Source of the DNA: Leifsonia shinshuensis
GTDB lineage: Bacteria > Actinomycetota > Actinomycetes > Actinomycetales > Microbacteriaceae
Direction: 5' to 3'
Length of the DNA: 64,000 nucleotides
Assembly: GCF_013410375.1 (NCBI RefSeq)
Contig: NZ_JACCFL010000001.1
Location: 1,426,001-1,490,000, forward strand
Numbering within the stretch: the first letter of the stretch is position 1; every line of letters begins with the position of its first letter. This document shows, in pieces, positions 16,814-24,745 of the stretch. The notes under the pieces are model-generated. The model saw nothing but the letters and a program-made list of their open reading frames with translations, was not told the DNA's origin and made no database searches. A program made the position numbers and the translations under genes.

Positions 16814-17712
16814 GGCTCGGCATCGACATCGGCGGCACCAAGACCGACGCCGTCGCGGTCGACGAGGTGGGCGGTCTCGCGCAGCGTGTCCGCCTGGTGA
16901 CCGGCTTCGGCCACGCCGCGGTCGTGGAGACAGCGGTCACCGCCGTCGCCCGGATCGGCGAGCTGACCGGCCTCCCGGCCGGCGGCTTCTCCTCCATCGG
17001 CATCGGCATCCCCGGCATGGTGGACAGCGCGTCCGGACAGGTGGCGCACGCGGTCAACCTGGGCGTCGAGCGCCTCGCGCTCGGCGGCGAGCTCGCCGGC
17101 CGGCTCGGCGTCGGCGTGCGCATCGAGAACGACGTGAAGGCCGCAGCGCTCGGCGCCTTCCACGTCCTCGGCCTCGGCGGCACGATGGCGTACCTGAACC
17201 TCGGCACCGGGATGGCCGCCGGAATCGTCGTGGACGGCCGGCTCTGGCGCGGGGCGACGGGCATCGCGGGCGAGATCGGGCACCTCCCGGTCGACCCGGC
17301 GGGCGCGCTCTGCGGCTGCGGGCAGCGCGGCTGCCTGGAGACCGTGGCCAGCGGCTCGGGCATCGCGCGGCAGTGGCGCACCGACGACCCGCTCCCCGCC
17401 CGCGCGCTCTTCGCCGCGGCGGCGGACGGCGACCGCGAGGCGAGGGCGATCACGGCTAGGCTTGCGGAAGGCATCGCCGCAGCGGTGCGGGTCCTCGTGC
17501 TGACCGTCGACGTCGACACCGTGGTGATCGGCGGCGGCCTGAGTCATCTCGGGGACCGGCTGCTCTGCGAAGTCCACGAGGTGCTCGACGGATGGGCGGC
17601 GACGTCCCCCTTCCTCGCTTCGGTCGCGCTGTCCCGGCGGGTGCGCCTCGTCCCGGAAGGTACACCCGTTGCCGCGCTCGGAGCGGCGCTCGTAGGAGGA
17701 GCAGATGGCTGA
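16810..17712 (+). CDS. ROK-family sugar kinase (probable N-acetylglucosamine kinase)
   Basis: 300 residues starting with the phosphate motif LGIDIGGTKTDAVAVDE, then ENDVKAAALGAF and the zinc/substrate signature GEIGHLPVDPAGALCGCGQRGCLETVASG. Position between a GH3 hexosaminidase and NagB indicates that it phosphorylates free GlcNAc to GlcNAc-6-P. It overlaps both neighbours (4 bp upstream, 8 bp downstream), so the operon is tightly coupled. Confidence 0.88.
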   Translation: MRLGIDIGGTKTDAVAVDEVGGLAQRVRLVTGFGHAAVVETAVTAVARIGELTGLPAGGFSSIGIGIPGMVDSASGQVAHAVNLGVERLALGGELAGRLGVGVRIENDVKAAALGAFHVLGLGGTMAYLNLGTGMAAGIVVDGRLWRGATGIAGEIGHLPVDPAGALCGCGQRGCLETVASGSGIARQWRTDDPLPARALFAAAADGDREARAITARLAEGIAAAVRVLVLTVDVDTVVIGGGLSHLGDRLLCEVHEVLDGWAATSPFLASVALSRRVRLVPEGTPVAALGAALVGGADG

Positions 17713-18490
17713 AGTCGTCGTCGTCGCAGACAAGGAGGCGGCGGGCGAGCTCGCGGCGGAGTCGATCCAGGCGCTGATCGCCGCGAAACCGGACGCCGTG
17801 CTCGGACTGGCGACCGGGTCCACCCCGCTGCCGGTGTACCGGGCGCTGGCCCGGCGGGTCGCGGCGGCCGGGACGGACGTCTCGCACGTGCGCGGCTATG
17901 CGCTCGACGAGTACGTGGGCCTGCCCGCGGGGCACCCGGAGTCCTACCGTGCGGTCATCACCCGCGAGGTGGTGGAGCCGCTCGGCCTGACCCCGTCGCT
18001 CATCCACGTGCCGAACGGCGCGATCGCGACGATCGAGCACGCGGGCGCGGACTACGAGAAGGCGATCGCGGAGTCCGGTGGGGTCGACGTGCAGCTCCTG
18101 GGCATCGGCACCGACGGCCACATCGGCTTCAACGAGCCGGGGTCGTCCTTCGCGTCGGTCACCCGGGTCAAGACGCTGACCGAGCAGACCCGCAAGGACA
18201 ACGCGCGCTTCTTCGCCAGCGAGGACGACGTGCCGATGCACTGCATCACCCAGGGGCTCTCGACCATCCTGCGGGCGCGGCACCTGCTGCTTCTGGCGTT
18301 CGGCGAAGGCAAGGCGGAGGCGCTGGCGGGCGCGGTGGAGGGGCCGGTGTCGGCCTCCAACCCGGGCTCCGCCATCCAGCTGCACCCGCACGTCACCGTG
18401 CTGGTGGACGAGGCCGCAGCCTCCAAGCTGCGCAACATCGACTACTACCGCTACGCCTACGCGCACAAGCCGGCCTGGCAGAAGCTGTAG
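17705..18490 (+). CDS. nagB: Glucosamine-6-phosphate deaminase
   Basis: 261 residues, the usual NagB length. It converts glucosamine-6-P to fructose-6-P and ammonia. Visible motifs are LGLATGSTPLPVYRAL (phosphate loop), the catalytic YALDEYVGLP with Asp, GIGTDGHIGFNEPGSSF and a late HCITQGLSTI block. AGGAGGAG lies just before ATG 17705 inside the kinase gene. It is last gene of amino-sugar operon 1. Confidence 0.95.
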   Translation: MAEVVVVADKEAAGELAAESIQALIAAKPDAVLGLATGSTPLPVYRALARRVAAAGTDVSHVRGYALDEYVGLPAGHPESYRAVITREVVEPLGLTPSLIHVPNGAIATIEHAGADYEKAIAESGGVDVQLLGIGTDGHIGFNEPGSSFASVTRVKTLTEQTRKDNARFFASEDDVPMHCITQGLSTILRARHLLLLAFGEGKAEALAGAVEGPVSASNPGSAIQLHPHVTVLVDEAAASKLRNIDYYRYAYAHKPAWQKL

Positions 18491-18685
18491 CCGCCTCCCG
18501 CCTGTCTTCCCCGGCCTCCCGCCCTCCCCACCGCTGTCCCTGTCGCGGAGCGCGTGGGCAACGGAGGAGTTCTGGTCCGACACGCCCGGGAATGGCAGGT
18601 AACGGAGGAGATCGGCGGCCGGGGAGGTGGGATGTCCTCCGTTGGCTGCGGTGGGGCGGGAGGGGCCGGGCTGGGTGCGGCCGGG

Positions 18686-19837
18686 CTAGACCAGGCGGCC
18701 GTCGGCCAGCACGCGCTGGACGCGCCAGTCGTGGTCGAGCAGGACGGCGTCGGCCGCGAAGCCGGTGCGGAGGCGGCCGAGCCGGTGGCCTTCGCCGAGG
18801 GCCTTCGCCGGGGTCGCCGTCAGCGCGGTGACCGCGGTCACCGGGTCGAGTCCCACGCGCGTGATCGCGTTGCGCAGGGCGGCGTCCTGCGTGAGCGTGG
18901 AGCCCGCGATCGTGGTAGTGCCGGAGAGCACGGCCATCCCGTCGCGCACGCTCACGTTGAGGCCGCCCAGCCGGTAGTCGCCGTCCGTGGCGCCCGCGGC
19001 GGCCATCGCGTCCGTCACCAGGGCGACCCGTCCCGGCGCCTCGCGGAACAGCAGGCCCGCGACCGACGGGTGCACGTGCAGGCCGTCCAGGATCAGCTCG
19101 AGCGTGACCTCCGGGTTCTCGATCGCCGCCATGACCGGGCCGGGCGCGCGGTGGTGGATGCCGTTCATCGCGTTGAACGCGTGCACCAGCAGCCGCGCGC
19201 CGACCTCGAACGCGCGCTGCGCCTGCTCGTAGTCCGCCGCGGTGTGGCCGATGCCGACCACCACGTCCGCCTCGATGAGCACGCCGATGGCCTCCAGCGC
19301 GTTCGGCAGCTCGGGTGCGATCGTCGCCGTGCGCAGGGTGCCGCGCGCGGCCCCGATCAGCTCCTCCACCATCTCCGGACCCGGGTCGCGGAGGAAGGCG
19401 TCGTCGTGGGCGCCGCGGCGCTCGCGGGCCAAGAACGGCCCTTCCAGGTGCGAGCCGAGCACCATCGGGTCCACGCGGGTCAGGTCGGCGACCACGCCCA
19501 GGCTCTCGCGCAGCGACGCCAGCGGGTTCGCAACGTGCGACACCAGCGCGCGGGTGGTCCCGTGGGCGCGGTGCGTGGCGAGCGCCGCCAGCATCTCCTC
19601 GGGGCCGTCGTCGTACGGGTGGCCGCCGCCGCCGTGGCAGTGCAGGTCGATGAAGCCGGGCGTCAGCCAGTGGCCGCCGGCGTCGATCACCTCGCGGCCG
19701 GGCACCCGCGCGGCCTCGTGCCAGCCGGTGCCGGAGCCGGTCGCGGCGATCGTGCCGTCCTCGGCGACCAGCCAGAACTCGTCGACCTGTCCGCTCGCAT
19801 CCACTTTGCGGGCGTCATGGACGACGACTCCGGTCAT
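18686..19837 (-). CDS. nagA: N-acetylglucosamine-6-phosphate deacetylase (copy 1)
   Basis: 383 residues of the amidohydrolase superfamily: the metal motif FIDLHCHGGGGHPYDDG, LGSHLEGPFLARERRGAHD, GIGHTAADYEQ, VHAFNAMNGIHHRAPG and catalytic Asp in VALVTDAMAAAG. It removes acetate from GlcNAc-6-P, feeding NagB. It converges on nagB and overlaps by 4 bp (ATGA) the small membrane-protein gene upstream. A second copy lies at 26003-27163. Confidence 0.94.
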   Translation of the reverse strand: MTGVVVHDARKVDASGQVDEFWLVAEDGTIAATGSGTGWHEAARVPGREVIDAGGHWLTPGFIDLHCHGGGGHPYDDGPEEMLAALATHRAHGTTRALVSHVANPLASLRESLGVVADLTRVDPMVLGSHLEGPFLARERRGAHDDAFLRDPGPEMVEELIGAARGTLRTATIAPELPNALEAIGVLIEADVVVGIGHTAADYEQAQRAFEVGARLLVHAFNAMNGIHHRAPGPVMAAIENPEVTLELILDGLHVHPSVAGLLFREAPGRVALVTDAMAAAGATDGDYRLGGLNVSVRDGMAVLSGTTTIAGSTLTQDAALRNAITRVGLDPVTAVTALTATPAKALGEGHRLGRLRTGFAADAVLLDHDWRVQRVLADGRLV

Positions 19838-20196
19838 GCGAACTCGCGCCGCCCGTTGATGACGCCGCTCACCGTCGCGACGACCGCGAACACGAGCCCG
19901 ACGATCGGCTGCCCCAGGCTCCACCAGGCGAACGCGGCGCAGCCCATCACGACGATCTCCACGATCGCCTTGACGAACGCGTCCACGTGCAGCACGGCCT
20001 TTGGGGAGCGGAACAGCGCCCACAGCAGGATCGCCAGCACGGGGGCGCCGATGCCGACGACGATGTTCCAGGGCAGCGGCCAGGCGATGAACCCCCAGAT
20101 GCCCAGCGAGACGATGGCGAACAGCTCCAGCACGAAGCGGAGGATGTCGTTGGGTCCGACCGTGATCGGGGTCTGCTGGTCGTGCGGGGTGGTCAC
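19834..20196 (-). CDS. YrdB-family (DUF2568) small membrane protein
   Basis: 120 residues with four hydrophobic segments (DILRFVLELFAIVSLGIWGF, NIVVGIGAPVLAILLWALF, VEIVVMGCAAFAWWSL, IVGLVFAVVATVSGVING). The FxLELxxL start and the WALFRSPKA segment between helices 2 and 3 match the YrdB/DUF2568 family, whose function is unknown. It precedes nagA with a 4-bp overlap, so translation is probably coupled. Confidence 0.8.
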   Translation of the reverse strand: MTTPHDQQTPITVGPNDILRFVLELFAIVSLGIWGFIAWPLPWNIVVGIGAPVLAILLWALFRSPKAVLHVDAFVKAIVEIVVMGCAAFAWWSLGQPIVGLVFAVVATVSGVINGRREFA

Positions 20197-20249
20197 CCGT
20201 CCAGTCTACCGATCCCGTTCCCCCGTGGCTGGGACGAGGCGGCGCCGGC

Positions 20250-21128
20250 TCAGCGGAAGATGATCGTGCGCGCGCCGTCGAGCAGCACGCGGTCCTCGGC
20301 GAACCACTTCACCGCCTGCGTGAGCGTGCGGCTCTCCTCGTCCTGCCCGATCGCGACCAGCTCCTGCACGCTGCGCGTGTGGTCCACTCGCACGACGTTC
20401 TGCTCGATGATCGGGCCCTCGTCCAGGTCGCTGGTGACGAAGTGGGCGGTGGCGCCGATCAGCTTGACGCCGCGCGCGTGCGCCTGCCGGTACGGGTTGG
20501 CGCCCTTGAAACCGGGAAGGAACGAGTGGTGGATGTTGATGGCCCGGCCGGCGAGCCGCTCGCAGAGCTCGGGGGAGAGGATCTGCATGTAGCGGGCGAG
20601 CACGACCAGCTCGATGTCGTGCTCCTCCACCGCGGCGAGGACGCGCGCCTCGAACGCGGCCTTCGACGCCGGATCGGTCACGGCCTGCGACTCGAACGGG
20701 ACGCCGTAGAACCCGGCGAGGTCGGCGAGCGTGCCGTGGTTGGACAGCACGAGCGGGATCTCCACCGGCAGCTGTCCGGCCCGCTGCCGGAACAGCAGGT
20801 CGTTGAGGCAGTGCGCGGCGGTCGAGACCAGCACGAGCGTCCGCAGCGGCCGCCCCACGTTGTCGACCCGGTGCGTCATCCCGAACCGCTCCACCACCGG
20901 CGCGAGCGCCCGCTCGAACTCGTCGCGGTCGGCCGCCGACTCCACCTGCAGCCGCATGAAGAACCGCCCGGTGTCGGTGCTCGCGAACTGCTGGCTCTCC
21001 GTGATGTTCCCCCGCGCGGCGACGATGGCGCCGGACACGGCGTGGACGATGCCGGGACGGTCGGCGCAGCTGAACGTCAGCACCCAGTGGTTGGAGGTCG
21101 CGGGGTCGGCGGAGGCGGGGGAGTCCAT
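20250..21128 (-). CDS. purU: Formyltetrahydrofolate deformylase
   Basis: 292 residues: an N-terminal ACT domain (VLTFSCADRPGIVHAVSGAIVAARGNI) and a formyltransferase-fold catalytic domain with LSNHGTL, INIHHSFLPGFKGANPYRQA and the catalytic Asp in TSDLDEGPIIEQ. It hydrolyses 10-formyl-THF to formate and THF, adjusting the one-carbon pool and supplying formate. It is a single minus-strand gene bordering the RiPP-like cluster. Confidence 0.96.
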   Translation of the reverse strand: MDSPASADPATSNHWVLTFSCADRPGIVHAVSGAIVAARGNITESQQFASTDTGRFFMRLQVESAADRDEFERALAPVVERFGMTHRVDNVGRPLRTLVLVSTAAHCLNDLLFRQRAGQLPVEIPLVLSNHGTLADLAGFYGVPFESQAVTDPASKAAFEARVLAAVEEHDIELVVLARYMQILSPELCERLAGRAINIHHSFLPGFKGANPYRQAHARGVKLIGATAHFVTSDLDEGPIIEQNVVRVDHTRSVQELVAIGQDEESRTLTQAVKWFAEDRVLLDGARTIIFR

Positions 21129-21287
21129 CCGTCCAGGGTAGCGGGCGGGGGAGGCGGGCCAGCACTCCGTAGCGCACGGTCATCGGGAGAGCGTTCGGAC
21201 CGGCTAATGCATGCATAGCAAGAGATATCGGTGCAGGAATCTGACATCGCGGGTATCGTCGAGTTGGGCATCGGCCCGTCATTTGAG

Positions 21288-21296
21288 AAAGGAGGT
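21288..21296 (+). promoter_or_regulatory. Perfect Shine-Dalgarno of the precursor peptide gene
   Basis: aaaggaggt, full complement of the 16S 3' end, with a 5-nt spacer to ATG 21302. It is the strongest ribosome site I saw in the window and supports the 23-codon ORF as a real, highly translated gene. No confident promoter was found in 21129-21287; a perfect palindrome atgcatgcat lies at 21207-21216. Confidence 0.75.
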
Positions 21297-21301
21297 GCGC
21301 C

Positions 21302-21373
21302 ATGGAGACCACATCCTTCGAGATCGAGGAGTCGTCGATCGACCTCGACACTCTGATCGTTCACCGCAGCTGA
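21302..21373 (+). CDS. Putative RiPP precursor peptide, 23 residues
   Basis: A tiny ORF beginning METTSFEIEESS and ending LIVHRS-stop. It is acidic and alternates hydrophobic and acidic residues (FEIE, IDLDTLI), like a leader that lies as a beta-strand on an RRE/peptide-clamp domain. It contains an adjacent Glu pair (E9-E10), the substrate of PaaA in pantocin A, and a short HRS tail. It has a perfect Shine-Dalgarno, is followed after 8 bp by a hairpin and then by an E1-like enzyme. It has no Cys and cannot be a lanthipeptide. The core residues are unknown. Confidence 0.75.
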   Translation: METTSFEIEESSIDLDTLIVHRS

Positions 21374-21381
21374 GCGCGGCC

Positions 21382-21417
21382 GAGAGGGGTGCGCGCGGGA
21401 GCGTCCGCACCCCTCTC
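21382..21417 (+). terminator. Attenuator hairpin between precursor and E1 gene
   Basis: A perfect 12-bp stem (gagaggggtgcg at 21382-21393, complement at 21406-21417) with a 12-nt loop starts 8 bp after the precursor stop and ends 13 bp before the E1 start codon. This fits partial termination that keeps precursor mRNA in excess over the enzymes. Confidence 0.7.
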
Positions 21418-21430
21418 CTGAAAGGCACCA

Positions 21431-22393
21431 TTGGAATTCACACTCGCACCCGGCTGGACGATACGCAGCGCCGCCACGGTCCTCGTCCTGCGGTCGGAAG
21501 AGATGGCTCTGTCCGTCTCGCTTCCGGAAGGGTCGGCAGAACGCGTGCGTGAGCTGCTGGCCCGAGGATGGATCCCCGATCAGGATCCATCGCTCGAGCC
21601 ATTGCGCGTTCAACTCGCCGAACGCGGCGCGGTCCGGCCCCGCGCGCCGGAGGTACGCGCTGAGCTCGAGCGCCAGGTGGAGTACTGGCGCGCGCTCACC
21701 GATGATCCCGCTGCCGCCATAGCACGGGTCTCGTGCGCGACGGTCGCCATAGTGGGTGTCGGAGGGATCGGTTCGGTGGTGCTTCAGCACCTGCTCGGCG
21801 CCGGAGTCGAGCGATTTCGGCTTCTGGATGCCGACGTCGTCGACTCCACCAACCTCAATAGGCAGTTCATCTACTCAGCGTCAGAGATCGGGCGGCGGAA
21901 GGTGGATGCGGCGCGGGATTACATCCTGCAGCGCGATCCGTCGTGTCAGGTGGAGGCGATCGCCGCGCCGTGGGACATCGATTCAACGGAGCAACGGGAG
22001 CTTCTTATCGACGGAGCCGACTTCGTCATCTCCGCCATCGACAAGCCGACCATGGAAGCCGCGGTCGAAGTGCTCGATGCCGCGTGGCTCCACTGCGTAC
22101 CTTCGATCATGGCCACGGCGGGACTGCGGCGGTCGTTCGTGAGCCCCGTGTTCGACATCAGACAGGGCTCCCCCCACCCGCGCGAGCTGCTCCGGACGGA
22201 CGAAGGCGACTCGGCGGCGCTTCTCGCCTCCCATGGTCCTGTCAACTCGCTCCCCGCGGTGCTCGCGGCCGACCAGATACTGCACCACCTCGCGGGCCTC
22301 CATGACTTCGTCGAATATGGGCAGGCGACAGTCGCGCGGTGGCCGTCGGCTGGCCCCCTCGCGCTTTCCCGCTTTGCGGCGGTCCAGCTGTGA
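21431..22393 (+). CDS. E1/ThiF-like adenylating enzyme (MccB/PaaA-like RiPP enzyme)
   Basis: 320 residues, TTG start behind GAAAGG. Residues ~1-95 form a small N-terminal domain (EFTLAPGWTIRSAATVLVLR...) placed where MccB-type enzymes have their peptide clamp. The Rossmann ATP site follows: GVGGIG 109-114, D133/D135, N143-R144-Q145, K157 and D204 in SAIDKP. The zinc CxxC pairs of ubiquitin-pathway E1 enzymes are absent and no catalytic Cys is evident, as in peptide-adenylating RiPP enzymes. It likely activates a carboxylate of the 23-residue peptide. Lower G+C than neighbours suggests transfer. Confidence 0.85.
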   Translation: MEFTLAPGWTIRSAATVLVLRSEEMALSVSLPEGSAERVRELLARGWIPDQDPSLEPLRVQLAERGAVRPRAPEVRAELERQVEYWRALTDDPAAAIARVSCATVAIVGVGGIGSVVLQHLLGAGVERFRLLDADVVDSTNLNRQFIYSASEIGRRKVDAARDYILQRDPSCQVEAIAAPWDIDSTEQRELLIDGADFVISAIDKPTMEAAVEVLDAAWLHCVPSIMATAGLRRSFVSPVFDIRQGSPHPRELLRTDEGDSAALLASHGPVNSLPAVLAADQILHHLAGLHDFVEYGQATVARWPSAGPLALSRFAAVQL

Positions 22394-23655
22394 ACGCCGT
22401 GCGATTGGAGATCGACACTCCGCCATCGGTCTATCTCTCACCGCGCGAATTCACCGGGATGTTGGTCGACCGCCAGACCTCTCGACCGCTCTTCTCCGAA
22501 TCGGGTGGACGAATAGCGTCCGACCTGCTTTCGACCGTCGATCGTGAGGGGGACCGTCGGTGGATATTCCGGGTCGCGCCGGACGGCAGGTGGGATTCCG
22601 GCGACAGGATTCGCGCTGACGAGGTCGTGCAGCGCATGGCGCAGGGAACGCGATCCCCGCAGCAGCGTTGGCTCGCCGCCCTCATCGGCCGGTGCGAAGT
22701 GATCGACACGTCCACCCTGGCGATGACGACCCGATTCGCCGTGGCTGACCTCGAGGCCGCTCTTGCGGCCCCTGCGCTCTCACCGAAGCGTGCCGATGCG
22801 TTCTCGGGAGCCTATGCGCGTGAGCCCATCGACACTCGCCGCACCCTTCTGAGATCGATTTCGCCTGAGCGCGCCCCGGATGTCGAGTTGGTGACCACCG
22901 TCAGCCGTGCCCGTGGGCGAGCGGACTTCGCTCGCGGCGCACTCGACGTGGGCTGGGGGATCGGGGTGCCGGCGAGCTTCTGGGAGCCCACCGACCGCGG
23001 TCCATTCCTGGAGTCCGCTCCGCTCGACATGTTCGCGGTCGTAGTCGCGGGTCGCTCCACGCCCGACCGTGAGGCGCGGCGGATACTCCACGCCTGCCGG
23101 CTCTCGCGGAGTACCGACTACGGTGTGCTCGCTACAGCATCCCGGTACTCCGACACACGATCAGATCCCGCCCCAGCCTTAGGCGGAAAAGGGAACGTGA
23201 ACTGGCCGCTCTACTACACGCCATTCCCGCCGAACGCGGAGCTGGCGCGCGACCTCGCCGCTGCCACTGCAGGATCGCTCCGCCCCGTAGCGGTCACCTA
23301 CAACGAGCTCCTAGGAGGCCGCGTTCCTGACTCCGGCTTCAGCTTGCAGATCCACTCCGCAGCGACGACCGGTGACCCCGGCCTGCTGATCGAGTCGGCC
23401 GTTATCGCCGGCGGCCTGGCGACGTCGGGAGCACACCTCAGAGAGCAGTGTCTGCAGGTGTGGGGTGCGGGCTCTCGGGCGGACCGGCGAACCATGGCCG
23501 AGAAGGTCGAGCCCGCGCTGGATCGACTACTGCGGAGGAGGGTCGTCGGGCGCATGCTGCCACGATTTCGTACGCCTCATCCGCTTCCCCTTCCGCGGAG
23601 CGGATGGTTCGACTTCACGCAACTCCGGAGACAGAAGGAATCGAATGACGGTTGA
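22390..23655 (+). CDS. Cytoplasmic protein resembling family 5 peptide-binding proteins
   Basis: 421 residues from GTG 22390, overlapping the E1 stop by 4 bp. The block WIFRVAPDGRWDSGDRIRADEVVQRM lines up with the SBP_bac_5 signature (FHLRDDVKFSDGTPVTAEDVVYSL), and later stretches (LDMFAVVVAGRSTPDREARRIL, DSGFSLQIHSAATTGDPGLLIESAVIAGG) fit the second lobe. Unlike true binding proteins it has no signal peptide or lipobox, and no permease gene is near. Possible roles are holding the precursor for the modifying enzymes, sequestering product (immunity), or SgrR-like sensing without a DNA-binding domain. Role is inference. Confidence 0.65.
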   Translation: MNAVRLEIDTPPSVYLSPREFTGMLVDRQTSRPLFSESGGRIASDLLSTVDREGDRRWIFRVAPDGRWDSGDRIRADEVVQRMAQGTRSPQQRWLAALIGRCEVIDTSTLAMTTRFAVADLEAALAAPALSPKRADAFSGAYAREPIDTRRTLLRSISPERAPDVELVTTVSRARGRADFARGALDVGWGIGVPASFWEPTDRGPFLESAPLDMFAVVVAGRSTPDREARRILHACRLSRSTDYGVLATASRYSDTRSDPAPALGGKGNVNWPLYYTPFPPNAELARDLAAATAGSLRPVAVTYNELLGGRVPDSGFSLQIHSAATTGDPGLLIESAVIAGGLATSGAHLREQCLQVWGAGSRADRRTMAEKVEPALDRLLRRRVVGRMLPRFRTPHPLPLPRSGWFDFTQLRRQKESNDG

Positions 23656-24745
23656 AATCGGCGCCGCCCTGGCGGCCCTGGCATCGGGTCGTGTGAGCGA
23701 GCAATTCGCGACAGGGTCCGTCCCGGCACATGATGCGAACGATCTCCTGAACCCCGCCGCATTGGGGCGGATGCTGTCGAACCCGTTGGTGCGGCACCCT
23801 CAGGTTCGGGTGGCCCTCTCCGGCAAAGCGGTGCAACCCGCCTTCTTCATCGAGGACCGCCGGATCGGCACGCAGACGGTGCAGGACGGCATCGACGCTC
23901 ACAGCATCGCGCAGTGGTTGACACGGGGTGCGACGATCACGGTCGATTCGGTCGAATACCTGTCGACGGCTGTGCTCGCGATCTGTGAGCGATTGACCGA
24001 GGAACTCGGATTGACCGCGTCGGCGACTGCGTGCGTCACGCCTCCCGCACGCCAGGGCCTCAGCCCGCACACGGATGAAGAGGACGTCTTCGTACTCCAG
24101 ACGTTCGGTTCGAAGAGATGGCTGATCGATCCGGCGCAACGACAGGACATCGCAACGGCGGCCGGTTTCGCGATGAACGACGGTCTGGAACGAGTGACGC
24201 CTCGGGTTCTTCGGCCAGGGGATATGTTCTTCATGCCGGCCGGCACACCTCACGTCGCCACGGCAACCGGCGGCCTCTCCATCCACCTGACGTTCTCGGT
24301 GGAGCGTGCGCGTCTGCACACGGCCCTCCACGCAGCCGTGGACCGACTCGCATCGGAGACGCCGGACCTGCGCATGCTGCAGAGCTGGGACTTCTCGCCG
24401 CAAGGACTGGTCCGTTACGTCGAACCGCTGAAAACGGCAGTGACTCGCGAGAGCCGATCCGAGCAGGCGGACGATCGACCGTCGCCGTTCGACGACTGGG
24501 ACGGTCTCTTTCACGGCGCGGGCAGCGTGCGACTCGTCAGTGGGGTCGAGATCACGGAAGCGGGCGACGGGGGCTCCTTCGACTTCGGTGAGTTCTCGAT
24601 CAAGGCCAGCGGTGAGACTGCTGCCATCCTTCGAACCCTGCGCGACGGCCGGGCGTTCCCACTGGCCAAGGAGACCGCCGCGGAAGTCACCGAGCTGCTC
24701 TTCCAGCTGATCGGACGACGGGTGGTCACCCTCCGTGACGCGTGA
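23645..24745 (+). CDS. JmjC/cupin_8-like 2-oxoglutarate oxygenase
   Basis: 366 residues from ATG 23645 (AGAAGGAATCGA), overlapping the previous gene by 11 bp. The cupin core has the Fe(II) facial triad H142-x-D144 (SPHTDEEDVFVLQTFG) and H203 (MPAGTPHVATA), as in JmjC ribosomal oxygenases of the YcfD/ROXA group. Residues ~220-366 form a C-terminal helical/winged region. In this context it probably hydroxylates or oxidises the peptide. Within RiPP pathways, pantocin A also pairs an E1-like enzyme with, as I recall, a 2-oxoglutarate oxygenase. Confidence 0.8.
   Translation: MTVEIGAALAALASGRVSEQFATGSVPAHDANDLLNPAALGRMLSNPLVRHPQVRVALSGKAVQPAFFIEDRRIGTQTVQDGIDAHSIAQWLTRGATITVDSVEYLSTAVLAICERLTEELGLTASATACVTPPARQGLSPHTDEEDVFVLQTFGSKRWLIDPAQRQDIATAAGFAMNDGLERVTPRVLRPGDMFFMPAGTPHVATATGGLSIHLTFSVERARLHTALHAAVDRLASETPDLRMLQSWDFSPQGLVRYVEPLKTAVTRESRSEQADDRPSPFDDWDGLFHGAGSVRLVSGVEITEAGDGGSFDFGEFSIKASGETAAILRTLRDGRAFPLAKETAAEVTELLFQLIGRRVVTLRDA

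Noticed and set aside
18491..18685. Direct repeats aacggaggag near 18559 and 18602 as a regulatory array
   Set aside because: Only two short copies between convergent genes; they resemble chance Shine-Dalgarno-like words.
21302..21373. The precursor as a lanthipeptide, sactipeptide or lasso peptide
   Set aside because: No Cys, and none of the LanB/LanM, radical SAM or asparagine-synthetase/transglutaminase-like genes is present.
21431..22393. Calling the E1-like gene thiF or moeB
   Set aside because: No CxxC zinc pairs, no sulfur-carrier gene, and an N-terminal extra domain next to a tiny peptide gene.
22390..23655. Reading this gene as the binding protein of a peptide/nickel importer
   Set aside because: No signal peptide or lipobox and no permease or ATPase genes nearby; it is translationally coupled to biosynthetic genes.
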